A stretch of 64,000 bases of DNA from Oleiagrimonas sp963821885 (GTDB lineage: Bacteria > Pseudomonadota > Gammaproteobacteria > Xanthomonadales > Rhodanobacteraceae): positions 1 to 64,000 of the forward strand of contig CAWGFN010000003.1 of NCBI GenBank assembly GCA_963821885.1, in the 5' to 3' direction. Positions 37,647 through 46,448 of the stretch are shown here, one piece after another. The notes under the pieces were generated by a model. It saw only the letters and a program-made list of their open reading frames with translations. It was not told the origin of the DNA and ran no database searches. A program made the translations under genes and the position numbers. The stretch's first letter is position 1; each line of letters opens with the position of its first letter.

Positions 37647-38468
37647 TCAGTGCAGCACCAACCGCTGGGTCAGGCGCGTCAACGGTCCCTGCAGGCCGGC
37701 GTTCAGGCGCGGTGGCAGGTCCAGCGGCTTGAGCAGCATCTTGATCGTCATGTCCGCCGGCAGGTTGCGCTTGATCAGGGCATAGATCCGCGCACTGGCC
37801 TCGCGGAATGTCCTGGGGTCCGCATTGCGCTCCGGATGCCGGTGACCGAACACGTGGCGCAGGGCGATGTCGCCATCCTCGTTGTGGATTTCGCGCAGCC
37901 GCCGGATCAGCGCGCCCAGCACCCGCCAGCGGCCATTGTGCTCGCGCGACTCGTAGAGCTTGAAGTACTTGTAGAAGTGACTGTAGTGCCGAACCTCGTC
38001 GCTCTTGATGTGTTCGGTAAGCTGCTTGAGCACCGGTTCTTCCGTCAGCGTGTGGATCGCCCGGTAGAGGCTGGCGGTTCCGGTCTCCACCACGCAGCGC
38101 GCGGCCATTTCCAGCCCACGGCGGGGCTCGAGTTCCTCGGTGGTGCACACGGTGCGGTACTCGGCGAAGAAGTCGGCGAAGGCCTGGTCCCAGTCGAAGT
38201 CGGGCCAGGCGTGCCGCACATAGGTGGCCAGCGCCCGTCCGTGCTGCAGCTCCTCCTGCTCCCACTGCGACCCGAGCCATTCCTGGACCTCCGCGTCGCC
38301 ACGGTAGTGCTCGACCAGGTTGCGGGTGTAGAGGTCCGAGCCGCTCTCGATGAACGATGAAGCGCAGATCAGGCAGACCAGGTCGTCGTCGGCGCGCGCT
38401 CGTTCGGCGTCCAGGCGGGAGAAATCGATGTCCTCGAGCTTCCAGGGAAGCGGCGTTGCCTGATCCAT
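37647..38468 (-). CDS. ferritin-like diiron protein, acyl-ACP desaturase-like
   Basis: A 273-aa soluble helical protein with the four-helix diiron ligand set: Glu41, Glu73 and His76 (EELQHG), Glu128 (VETGTAS), Glu158 and His161 (DEVRH). The two ExxH motifs and their context (QWEQEELQHGRAL) resemble acyl-[ACP] desaturases and AurF-like oxygenases. It is shorter than typical desaturases, and I see no acyl-carrier or ferredoxin gene nearby, so substrate is open. ATG 38468 has GGAG 9 nt upstream. Confidence 0.75.
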   Translation of the reverse strand: MDQATPLPWKLEDIDFSRLDAERARADDDLVCLICASSFIESGSDLYTRNLVEHYRGDAEVQEWLGSQWEQEELQHGRALATYVRHAWPDFDWDQAFADFFAEYRTVCTTEELEPRRGLEMAARCVVETGTASLYRAIHTLTEEPVLKQLTEHIKSDEVRHYSHFYKYFKLYESREHNGRWRVLGALIRRLREIHNEDGDIALRHVFGHRHPERNADPRTFREASARIYALIKRNLPADMTIKMLLKPLDLPPRLNAGLQGPLTRLTQRLVLH

Positions 38469-38731
38469 CTCGGCTCTCTCCTGATCCGACGTCGTGTGTC
38501 TGGCCGGCGCGGAAGATGACAATTCGATGACACCAGCATAGCCAGTGGCGGGCGGTCCTGACCAGCGGTGCCGCGACCCCGTTCAGCCAGCAGTCCTGTC
38601 CGTGCCACCGTGCCGCGGGTCGCCCGGGCATCAATGCCTGCTGAACGCGGGGACGGCTACTTTCGGCGTCATTCATCACCGCCCGCCAAGACTGGTTGGC
38701 GCTTCATCCACCGCAAGTGAAGGAGGTACGC

Positions 38732-39190
38732 ATGAACATTCGAACCACGATTCTCTTCGGCGTCCTGGCCACGAGTCTCGGCACGCTGGCCTCCGTGGCG
38801 CCGGCCAGGGCCGCCGGTTCGCGTGCTGAACTGGACTGCAAGCTCAGCTATTCCCTGACCGGGTGGTCGGCGATTTACAAGCATGCGCGCGGCGAGGGCA
38901 TGGTGACCTGCGCCAACGGTGCCACCCTGCCGGTGAAGATCACCGTCAAGGGTGGTGGGCTGACGGCCGGCAAGTGGCACATCGACAACGGCAAGGGGCG
39001 CTTCAGCGACGTGCACACGATCCGTGACGTCCTCGGCCGTTATGCCGAGGCCCAGGCGCATGCCGGCGTGGTCAAGTCCGGTTCGGCGCAGGTGCTGACC
39101 AAGGGCACGGTGTCGCTGGCACTGGCGGGTACCGGCCAGGGCGTGGACCTGGGCATCGACGTGGGTGCGTTCACCCTCTCGGCTCGCTGA
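38732..39190 (+). CDS. secreted protein of unknown function
   Basis: A 152-aa exported protein. Signal peptide about residues 1-28 (ending ARA-AG). The mature part has two cysteines (AELDCKLSYSL, GMVTCANG) that probably pair, and repeated glycine-rich beta strands (PVKITVKGGGL, GTVSLALAGTGQ, LGIDVGAFTL), suggesting a small periplasmic beta-sandwich. I cannot name the family. The AGGAGG ribosome site, 5 nt before ATG, is perfect, so expression may be high. Confidence 0.72.
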   Translation: MNIRTTILFGVLATSLGTLASVAPARAAGSRAELDCKLSYSLTGWSAIYKHARGEGMVTCANGATLPVKITVKGGGLTAGKWHIDNGKGRFSDVHTIRDVLGRYAEAQAHAGVVKSGSAQVLTKGTVSLALAGTGQGVDLGIDVGAFTLSAR

Positions 39191-39310
39191 TCCGACGCCC
39201 ATGCCATCCCGGCCGGCGGTGCGCGATGCGCCCGCCGGCCGCCTTGTTTCCGGTGCGCCCGCCGGTCAGCAGGTAGACTCACGGGCCCACGTTCGTCGAT
39301 ACGTACCGGC

Positions 39311-39826
39311 ATGAAAGACCTCGCCCTGTTTCCGTTCCGCACTGTTGTCTGGCTGGCCTGGATGACGGCCGCCCTGGGCGTGCTGCTGTATGCGCGCCAT
39401 ATCTGGCTGCTGGCCCAGCACATGACCGGCGACGCGCCACCCGGCCTCGTGGCGATGCTGTGGTGGGACGTGCTGTACCTTCTGGCGGCCGGCCTCACGC
39501 TGGGCGCGGCCACCGGGGCGTTGCTGTGGCGGGCCTGGGCACGGCGGATGCTGCGCTGGATTGCCTTCGTGCTGGCGGCCTACCTGCTGGCGCGGGGAAT
39601 CATGCTGTTCGTGCACTGGCAGGGTTCTGTTCGCGACAACGCCGACCTGATCGCGCGCGCGCCGGACGCGGATTCGCTGCGGATCATGGTGGCCCAGGTC
39701 ACGCGCACGGTGTGGATCAGCCTGGTGCTGCAGACGGTGATGGCGGCGTTGCTGGCCTGGCTGGGCTGGCGCCTGGGCACGGCGTCGATCCGGACTCGCT
39801 TCGACGGCGCCTCCCGCGCCGGCTGA
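39311..39826 (+). CDS. integral membrane protein of unknown function
   Basis: A 171-aa protein with four predicted transmembrane segments (about residues 11-30, 48-70, 79-101, 135-156) and short polar loops. No catalytic motif or family signature is recognisable. It is convergent with the RNA methyltransferase gene (10-nt gap). Confidence 0.7.
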   Translation: MKDLALFPFRTVVWLAWMTAALGVLLYARHIWLLAQHMTGDAPPGLVAMLWWDVLYLLAAGLTLGAATGALLWRAWARRMLRWIAFVLAAYLLARGIMLFVHWQGSVRDNADLIARAPDADSLRIMVAQVTRTVWISLVLQTVMAALLAWLGWRLGTASIRTRFDGASRAG

Positions 39827-39836
39827 GGGGTTCCCC

Positions 39837-40463
39837 TCAGCGTGGCTCGCGCCGCTGCGGTGGCGGTGCCGGCGTGCCATGCTGGCGCGCGTATTCGTAC
39901 AGCGCCACCGAGGCGGCCACCGCGACATTGAGGCTGTCAACCGACCCCCATTGCGGGATGCGCACGAACAGGGCACCACTGCTGGCGCGGGCCTCGGCGC
40001 TGAGGCCGTGCAGCTCGTGGCCGAGCACGAAGGCGCAGCGCGGCGGCAGCTCGGTCTGGTGCAGCAGGGTCTCGGCGAACGGGTCCAGGGCCACCAGCTG
40101 GAAATCGTCATCGTCCAGCGCCTGGCGACAGATCGCGAAATCCTCGTGGAATCGTGCCGGTACGTGCTTGAAGCCGCCCTTGGCCGGGGCCGGATCGAAC
40201 GGGGCGATGTCGACCAGGTGCACGGCGTGGGCGCCGAAAGCCTCGGCGCTGCGGAAGATCTTGGGCACGTTGAAGTCGGCCTTCAGGCGGTCCAGCACCA
40301 GCGCCACGGCATGGGGGCCGGGTTCTGCGAGCAGATTCTGCCGGCGGTTTTTCTGGTAGCGCCACAGCGCATTGGCATCGCCGGACTGGCCCTTGGCGGC
40401 CACGGTGTCGGGGGCGATGGTGCGATCGGGGTCGGCGGGTGCGCGGGGTTTGCCCATGGTCAT
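39837..40463 (-). CDS. SpoU/TrmH-family RNA methyltransferase
   Basis: A 208-aa knotted SAM-dependent methyltransferase. The three SpoU motifs are visible: NVPKIFRSAEAFGA, FVLGHELHGLS and the C-terminal SVDSLNVAVAASVALYEYARQ. It likely methylates a ribose in tRNA or rRNA; the target is not readable. The N-terminal 40 residues are polar. I used ATG 40463; ATG 40457 two codons later is also possible. Neither has a strong ribosome site. Confidence 0.86.
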   Translation of the reverse strand: MTMGKPRAPADPDRTIAPDTVAAKGQSGDANALWRYQKNRRQNLLAEPGPHAVALVLDRLKADFNVPKIFRSAEAFGAHAVHLVDIAPFDPAPAKGGFKHVPARFHEDFAICRQALDDDDFQLVALDPFAETLLHQTELPPRCAFVLGHELHGLSAEARASSGALFVRIPQWGSVDSLNVAVAASVALYEYARQHGTPAPPPQRREPR

Positions 40464-40588
40464 GCGTGCTGGGAATGAACCGACAATGTACCGGAACCGC
40501 AAGGTCGGGCCGAGCCGGCACTGCCGGGCCGGGCGCGGGAGGCGGCAATGGTAGTCTGGCGCTTTTCCATCGGCACGAGAGGTGCACC

Positions 40589-41416
40589 ATGCTGGAATTC
40601 CTCAAGCGCATTGGCCTTTCCCCGGACCTGGCCGGGCGTGTGCAGGACTATGGACTGAAGATCCTGGCCGCGCTGGCGATCCTGGTCATCGGCATCTGGG
40701 TGGCCGGCCGCCTGGCCAACATCGGGCGCCGGGCCATGGAGCGGGCCAAGGTGGACGTGACCCTGGTGTCGTTCCTGCGCAACGTGCTGTTCGGGGTGCT
40801 GGTGGTGATGGTCGTCATCGCCGCGTTGAGCGCGGCGAACGTGCCCTCGGCGTCCTTCGTCGCCGTGCTCGGCGCCGCCGGACTGGCGGTCGGCCTGTCC
40901 TTGCAGAGTTCCCTGTCGAACCTGGCCTGGGGCGTGCTGCTGATCATGTTCCGGCCGTTCAAGGTGGGCGATTTCGTCGAGGTCGGGTCCTACAGCGGCA
41001 CGGTGCAGCGCATCGACCTCATGCAGACCTGGCTGCTGGCGCCGGACGGGCGCGAGGTGGTGATCCCCAACGCCAAGGTCGGCGGCGACGCGGTGATCAA
41101 CTACAACGCCCGCGGCACGCGTCGTTTCGAGGTGAACGTCGGCATCGGCTACGGCGACGACATCGGCAAGGCGATGGACGCCGTGCGCGACCTGCTCAAG
41201 GCCGACAAGCGCGTGCTGGAGGATCCCGCTCCCGGGGTCTGGACCACCGAGCTGGCCGACAGCAGCGTGAACCTGCTGATCCGCGGCTGGGTGGCGTCGA
41301 GTGACTTCTGGGCGGTGCAGACCGATGTCGTGCGCGCCGTGAAGGAGCGTTTCGATGCCGACGGCATTTCGATACCGTTCCCGCAGCGCGAGGTGACCAC
41401 GCGACCGCTGACCTAG
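40589..41416 (+). CDS. mscS: small-conductance mechanosensitive channel
   Basis: A 275-aa MscS-type channel: three membrane helices in the first 100 residues, the pore helix GAAGLAVGLSLQSSLSNLAWG, then the beta domain (PFKVGDFVEVGSYSGTVQRIDLM, REVVIPNAKV) and an alpha/beta domain ending SIPFPQREV. Length and architecture match E. coli MscS (286 aa). It opens under hypo-osmotic membrane tension. It lies 153 nt upstream of aceF on the same strand. Confidence 0.93.
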   Translation: MLEFLKRIGLSPDLAGRVQDYGLKILAALAILVIGIWVAGRLANIGRRAMERAKVDVTLVSFLRNVLFGVLVVMVVIAALSAANVPSASFVAVLGAAGLAVGLSLQSSLSNLAWGVLLIMFRPFKVGDFVEVGSYSGTVQRIDLMQTWLLAPDGREVVIPNAKVGGDAVINYNARGTRRFEVNVGIGYGDDIGKAMDAVRDLLKADKRVLEDPAPGVWTTELADSSVNLLIRGWVASSDFWAVQTDVVRAVKERFDADGISIPFPQREVTTRPLT

Positions 41417-41460
41417 GCTGCGCCTGTATCGCGGCGGGTCGCGGGCCCGGAACGGTCATG

Positions 41461-41497
41461 CGAATCGGTGCGAAAATGAAACAAGCGCGCCGATTCG
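41461..41497. promoter_or_regulatory. inverted repeat in the aceF promoter region
   Basis: CGAATCGG and CCGATTCG form 8-bp perfect arms separated by 21 nt whose ends (TGCG, CGCG) can extend the pairing partly. A TATCAT -10 candidate follows at 41501, so the repeat would overlap the -35 and spacer. It could be an operator for the aceF operon or a terminator of mscS (no T run). Confidence 0.35.
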
Positions 41498-41569
41498 TCT
41501 TATCATGGGCGTTCCCCCGATGTTCGCCGCTGTTGCCGGCGATACCGCACAGCCCCGCCAGGAGGATCC

Positions 41570-42910
41570 ATGGCCCAAATCGAGGAAATTCGCGTCCCGG
41601 ATATCGGTGATTTCGATGGCGTGCCCGTCATCGAGGTGCTGGTCAAGCCGGGCGACTCGGTGGACAAGGACCAGGGCCTGGTGACGCTGGAATCGGACAA
41701 GGCCACCATGGAAGTGCCGGCGCCCGCCGCCGGCGTCATCAAGGACGTGCGTGTCAGCGAGGGGGACGAGGTGGCCGAGGGCACGGTGATCGCCACCTAC
41801 GAAAAGGCCGAGGGCAAGGCCGATGCGCCGTCGCCCGCGCCGTCGCCGACCCCCGCATCCGCGCCGACGCCGGAACCCGCGCCCGCACCCGCTCCTGCGC
41901 CGGGACCGTCGCCCGCGCCCGCGCCCGCGCCGTCCGCCGATGCCGGCGACAAGCGCACGCCGCCGGTCGCCTTCGACGCCAGCGTGGTGATGCCGGGCGA
42001 TGCGCCCTACGCCAGTCCGGCCGTGCGCGCCTTTGCCCGCGAGCTGGGCGTGGACCTGCACCAGGTCAAGGGCAGCGGACGCAAGGGGCGCATCCAGCGC
42101 GAGGACGTGCAGGCCTGGGTCAAGCATGCCCTGGCCTCCGGCGCGCGCCCCAGCAGTGGTGGTGGCGGCCTGGCCGGCCTCGACCTCCTGCCGTGGCCGA
42201 AGGTCGACTTCGCCAAGTTCGGCGAGGTCGAGGAAAAACCGCTCTCGCGCATCAAGAAGATTTCCGGCGCCAACCTGGCCCGCAACTGGGCCATGATTCC
42301 GCACGTCACCCAGCACGATGCCGCCGACATCACCGAGATGGAGGCCTTCCGCAAGAAGCTGGGTCGCGAGAACGAGAACCTGAAGGTCACTCCGCTGGTG
42401 TTCCTGATCAAGGCGGTGGTCGCGGCGCTCACTGAGTTCCCGCAGTTCAACGCCTCGCTGGATGCATCCGGGGAGACGCTGGTGCTGAAGAAGTACTTCC
42501 ACATCGGCATTGCCGTGGACACGCCCGATGGCCTGGTCGTGCCGGTGATCCGCGACTGCGACCAGAAGGGTCTTCTGGACCTGGCGCGCGAGCTGGGCGA
42601 GGTGTCGAGGAAGGCGCGTGACAAGAAGCTGAGTCCGGCCGAGATGTCCGGCGGCTGCTTCTCGATCTCCTCGCTGGGCGGTATCGGCGGCAGCGCGTTC
42701 ACGCCCATCGTCAATGCGCCGGAAGTGGCCATCCTCGGCGTGTCGCGCTCGTCCATGCAGCCGGTCTGGGACGGCGAGGCCTTCCAGCCGCGCCTGATGC
42801 TGCCGCTCTCGCTGTCCTACGACCATCGCGTCGTCGACGGTGCCGACGCGGCGCGCTTCACGACGTATCTGGCCCGGGTGCTGGGCGACATCCGACGCCT
42901 GCTGCTGTGA
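41570..42910 (+). CDS. aceF: dihydrolipoyl acetyltransferase (E2 of pyruvate dehydrogenase)
   Basis: A 446-aa core subunit that transfers acetyl from lipoamide to CoA. A single lipoyl domain at residues 1-80 carries the lipoyl-lysine Lys44 (ESDKATMEVP); a Pro/Ala-rich linker (about 84-130) follows; then the E1/E3-binding domain (SPAVRAFARELGVDL, GRKGRIQREDV) and the catalytic domain with DHRVVDGADAARF. E. coli AceF has three lipoyl domains; this one has one. Its stop overlaps the start of the next mscS gene (GTGA). Confidence 0.96.
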   Translation: MAQIEEIRVPDIGDFDGVPVIEVLVKPGDSVDKDQGLVTLESDKATMEVPAPAAGVIKDVRVSEGDEVAEGTVIATYEKAEGKADAPSPAPSPTPASAPTPEPAPAPAPAPGPSPAPAPAPSADAGDKRTPPVAFDASVVMPGDAPYASPAVRAFARELGVDLHQVKGSGRKGRIQREDVQAWVKHALASGARPSSGGGGLAGLDLLPWPKVDFAKFGEVEEKPLSRIKKISGANLARNWAMIPHVTQHDAADITEMEAFRKKLGRENENLKVTPLVFLIKAVVAALTEFPQFNASLDASGETLVLKKYFHIGIAVDTPDGLVVPVIRDCDQKGLLDLARELGEVSRKARDKKLSPAEMSGGCFSISSLGGIGGSAFTPIVNAPEVAILGVSRSSMQPVWDGEAFQPRLMLPLSLSYDHRVVDGADAARFTTYLARVLGDIRRLLL

Positions 42911-43983
42911 TCGGATCGATGATGCATGCCGGGTTCGTTCCAGTCGCCGTGCAGGTGTCCGAGGCACCGCAGACGGTCAAGCACGGGTTTCGCCAGATGC
43001 TGGAGTGGCTGAACCAGGAACACGACGTACTGGGCATGCACTTCACCGTCGGCAAGATTCTGATCGCGCTGCTGCTGCTGCTGGTGTTCATGACCGGCTC
43101 GGCCGTGGTCAAGGCCCTGCTGCGCCGCTACGGTCGGCGCCACGACAGCATCAACCAGTCCTCCATCTACACCATCGAGCGCCTGGTGCACTACGTGCTG
43201 ATGGCGATCGGCGTGCTGTGGGCGCTGAACGTGGCCGGCGTGCCGATGGCCAAGATGACGGTCTTCGCCGGCGCCCTGGGCGTGGGCCTGGGCTTCGGCC
43301 TGCAGGCCATCTTCAACAACTTCGTCTCCGGCCTGATCCTGCTGTTCGAGCGCAGCCTCAAGGTCGGGGACTTCGTCGAGCTGGCCTCGGGCGTGCACGG
43401 CACGGTGCGCGACATCTACATCCGCGCCACCCGCATCAGCACCAACGACAACATCGACATCCTGGTGCCGAACTCCGAGTTCGTGAACGGCCGCGTGGTC
43501 AACTGGACCCTGCAGGAGGCCGCGCGCCGCCTGAAGGTGTCCTTCGGCGTGGCCTACGGCACCGACAAGGAGCGGGTCAAGATGGCCGCGCTGGAAGCGG
43601 CCGGGGAAGTGCCGTTCACGCTGACCCGGGAAGGGCAGCGCGCGCCGCAGGTGTGGCTGACCGGATTCGGCGATTCCTCGCTCGACTTCCAGCTGGTGGT
43701 CTGGCTCACGGCCGAGGCCACCCGCCGGCCAGGCGCGGTGACGGCCGCCTACAACTGGGCGCTGCACACGGCGCTGGAAAAGTACGGCATCGAGATCCCG
43801 TTCCCGCAGCGCGACCTGCACGTGAAGTCCTGGCCCTCCGACGGCAAGGCATCGGTGGCGGCCGACGAACCCCTGCCGCCGGAACTGACCGAGAACGATG
43901 CCGTGCGCGACATCCAGCGCGAGATCGCCGAGGCCGCCGCGCCGGCATCCGAATCCACCCCGACGCCGAACAAGCGGCGCTGA
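42907..43983 (+). CDS. second MscS-family mechanosensitive channel
   Basis: A 358-aa MscS-like channel, paralogous to the one at 40589 but longer at both ends. Pore helix GALGVGLGFGLQAIFNNFVSG, beta domain KVGDFVELASGVHGTVRDIYIRATRI, IDILVPNSEFV, end EIPFPQRDLHV. The C-terminal 45 residues are acidic and Pro-rich and probably disordered. A GTG start at 42907 overlaps the aceF stop by 4 nt, implying translational coupling; ATG 42919 or 42922 are alternatives. It lies between aceF and lpdA. Confidence 0.9.
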   Translation: MIGSMMHAGFVPVAVQVSEAPQTVKHGFRQMLEWLNQEHDVLGMHFTVGKILIALLLLLVFMTGSAVVKALLRRYGRRHDSINQSSIYTIERLVHYVLMAIGVLWALNVAGVPMAKMTVFAGALGVGLGFGLQAIFNNFVSGLILLFERSLKVGDFVELASGVHGTVRDIYIRATRISTNDNIDILVPNSEFVNGRVVNWTLQEAARRLKVSFGVAYGTDKERVKMAALEAAGEVPFTLTREGQRAPQVWLTGFGDSSLDFQLVVWLTAEATRRPGAVTAAYNWALHTALEKYGIEIPFPQRDLHVKSWPSDGKASVAADEPLPPELTENDAVRDIQREIAEAAAPASESTPTPNKRR

Positions 43984-44019
43984 GCGCCCGTCGGCGGCAC
44001 GCATCAAGGAATCATCCGC

Positions 44020-45807
44020 ATGGCCAACGTCCTGGAGATCAAGGTCCCCGACATCGGTGACTTCGACAAGGTCCCCGTGATCGAAGTCCTGGTCGCCCCC
44101 GGCGACCGGGTCGAGAAGGAACAGGGCCTGATCACCCTGGAGTCGGACAAGGCCACCATGGAGGTGCCGTCCACCGCGGCCGGCATCGTGGCCGAAGTCA
44201 GGGTCAAGGAAGGTGACGAGGTCGGCGAGGGCACGGTGATCCTGACGTTGCAGGCCGACGCGGCCGGCAAGGGCGACGCGCCCGCGGCATCGCCGGCGCC
44301 GCAGCCGGCTCCCGCGCCGGCACCGACACCGGCCAGCACGCCGTCAACGTCGACCGCGCCGGCTCCCGAGGCGGCCGGCGACAGCGGTCGCAAGGCCGAC
44401 ATCGAATGCCAGGTGCTGGTGCTCGGCTCCGGCCCCGGTGGCTACACGGCCGCATTCCGCGCCGCCGACCTGGGCCTGGACACGGTGCTGGTCGAGCGCT
44501 ACGAAACGCTGGGCGGGGTCTGCCTCAACGTCGGCTGCATTCCGTCCAAGGCCCTGCTGCACGCGGCCGCGGTGATCGAGGAGGCCGAGGCCATGGCCGC
44601 CCACGGCATTTCCTTCGGCGCCCCGAAGATCGATCTGGGCAAGCTGCGCGGCTTCAAGGAGCAGGTGGTCGGCAAGCTGACCGGTGGCCTGGACGGCATG
44701 GCGAAGAAACGCAAGGTGCGCACGGTGCAGGGCACCGGTACATTCGTCTCGTCGCACGAGCTGGAGGTGCAAACCAGCGACGGCACGAAGCTCATCCGCT
44801 TCGAGAAGGCGATCATTGCCGCCGGCAGCCAGCCTGTGAAGCTGCCGATGTTTCCGTGGGACGACCCGCGGATCATGGACTCGACCCGCGCGCTCGAGCT
44901 CAAGGACGTGCCGAAGAAGCTGCTGGTGGTCGGCGGCGGCATCATCGGCCTGGAAATGGCCACGGTGTATGCCGCGCTGGGCAGCGAGGTCACCGTGGTC
45001 GAGTTGGCCGACCAGCTGATGCCGGGCGCCGACAAGGACCTGGTCAAGCCCCTGCAGCAGCGCATCGCCAAGCGCTACAAGGGCATCCACCTCAAGACCA
45101 AGGTGGTCGAGGCCAAGGCGCAGAAGAACGGCATCAAGGTGGCGTTCGAGGGTGAGGACAAGCCGGACGGCGTGCTCTTCGATCGCGTGCTGGTGTCCAT
45201 CGGGCGCAGCCCCAACGGCGGCAAGGTCGGTGCCGATGCCGCCGGTGTCGAAGTCACCGAGCGCGGGTTCATCCCGGTCGACCGTCAGATGCGCACCAAC
45301 GTCGAGCACATCTTCGCCATCGGCGACCTGGTCGGCCAGCCCATGCTCGCGCACAAGGCCAGTCACGAGGCCAAGGTCGCGGCCGAGGTCTGCGCCGGCA
45401 TGAAGAGCCAGTTCGACGCCCGCGTGATCCCGTCGGTGGCCTATACCGACCCGGAGATCGCCTGGGTCGGCGTGACCGAGCGCGAGGCGAAGGAGAAAGG
45501 CATCAAGCTCGGTATCGGCAAGTTCCCGTGGGCGGCGTCGGGTCGCGCCATCGGCATCGACCGCACCGAGGGCTTCACCAAATTGCTCTTCGACGAGGAC
45601 AGCCATCGCATTGTCGGCGCCGGCATCGTCGGCCCGCACGCGGGCGACTTGATCAGCGAGCTGGCGCTGGCCATCGAGATGGGTTGCGAGGCCGCCGACA
45701 TCGGCCTGACCGTGCATCCGCATCCGACCCTGTCCGAATCGGTGGGCATGGCGGCCGAGGCCTACGAGGGCACCATCACCGATCTTTACCTGCCCCGGCG
45801 CAAGTAA
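44020..45807 (+). CDS. lpdA: dihydrolipoyl dehydrogenase with N-terminal lipoyl domain (E3)
   Basis: A 595-aa flavoenzyme that reoxidises dihydrolipoamide with NAD+. Residues 1-80 are a lipoyl domain very similar to that of AceF (lipoyl-lysine Lys44), joined by a Pro/Ala/Thr linker to the E3 body: FAD loop LGSGPGGYTAAFRAAD, redox disulfide GGVCLNVGCIPSK, NAD loop VVGGGIIGLEMATVYAALG and the active-site HPHPTLSE. Many E3 enzymes lack the lipoyl domain; the fused form is known in several beta- and gammaproteobacteria. It follows mscS by 36 nt. Confidence 0.95.
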   Translation: MANVLEIKVPDIGDFDKVPVIEVLVAPGDRVEKEQGLITLESDKATMEVPSTAAGIVAEVRVKEGDEVGEGTVILTLQADAAGKGDAPAASPAPQPAPAPAPTPASTPSTSTAPAPEAAGDSGRKADIECQVLVLGSGPGGYTAAFRAADLGLDTVLVERYETLGGVCLNVGCIPSKALLHAAAVIEEAEAMAAHGISFGAPKIDLGKLRGFKEQVVGKLTGGLDGMAKKRKVRTVQGTGTFVSSHELEVQTSDGTKLIRFEKAIIAAGSQPVKLPMFPWDDPRIMDSTRALELKDVPKKLLVVGGGIIGLEMATVYAALGSEVTVVELADQLMPGADKDLVKPLQQRIAKRYKGIHLKTKVVEAKAQKNGIKVAFEGEDKPDGVLFDRVLVSIGRSPNGGKVGADAAGVEVTERGFIPVDRQMRTNVEHIFAIGDLVGQPMLAHKASHEAKVAAEVCAGMKSQFDARVIPSVAYTDPEIAWVGVTEREAKEKGIKLGIGKFPWAASGRAIGIDRTEGFTKLLFDEDSHRIVGAGIVGPHAGDLISELALAIEMGCEAADIGLTVHPHPTLSESVGMAAEAYEGTITDLYLPRRK

Positions 45808-45899
45808 CGCGGCCGCGGATCGGATTCCGCAAGGTGCCTTGCGCTGATGACAGCGTCTCGATAATTTCAGGGGACAGTCACAGGAAAGGAGATGCCGTC

Positions 45900-46418
45900 G
45901 TGAAATGCAACACTCGGATGTGGATGATGATGTCGGTCGTGCTGGCCCTGGCCCCCGTGTGCGGGTCCGCGGCGCCGGCGGATGCCGGATCATCGTGTGA
46001 TCTGTCGACCGCGGTGATGAACGGCTGGAAGTCGACCGACTCGGCGAGCTCGTCGCGGCGTCCGAACTCCGGTACCGAGATCCCCTTCGGCCATGCAATC
46101 AGCGTGAGGCTGCACCCGTTCCAGCAGGTCCACTTCGCCACCGATACCGGCGAGAAGCACGAAGCCAGGGGCTTTGCCGGCAACCTCGTGCTCACGATCC
46201 GCAAGGACGGCACGTACCGCTTCCTGGTGGACGACAGCATCACCCTCGAGGTGGCCTCGAACGGCCGCAAGGCCGAGATCGTCGACCAGGGCGCGATCGC
46301 GGGTTGCGACAGCGTCAAGTACTACGTGGAATACCAGCTGGTGCGCGGCAGCTATGCGCTGCAGCTGTCGGGCAGCCACAAGCATGCGGTGAAGGTGCTG
46401 GCCACGATGGTCGACTGA
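45900..46418 (+). CDS. secreted protein of unknown function
   Basis: A 172-aa exported protein beginning at GTG 45900. The AAGGAG site 8 nt upstream decides this start; the nearby ATG 45892 runs into a stop after three codons. Signal peptide about residues 1-26 (cleavage near GSA-APA). The mature part has two cysteines (SSCDLST, IAGCDSV) and many beta strands (GNLVLTIRKDGTYRFLVDDS, KYYVEYQLVRGSYALQLSGS), suggesting a small beta-sandwich. I recognise no family. Confidence 0.75.
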   Translation: MKCNTRMWMMMSVVLALAPVCGSAAPADAGSSCDLSTAVMNGWKSTDSASSSRRPNSGTEIPFGHAISVRLHPFQQVHFATDTGEKHEARGFAGNLVLTIRKDGTYRFLVDDSITLEVASNGRKAEIVDQGAIAGCDSVKYYVEYQLVRGSYALQLSGSHKHAVKVLATMVD

Positions 46419-46448
46419 ACCGACGCGGCCGGTGGCGCGCGGGGCGGC

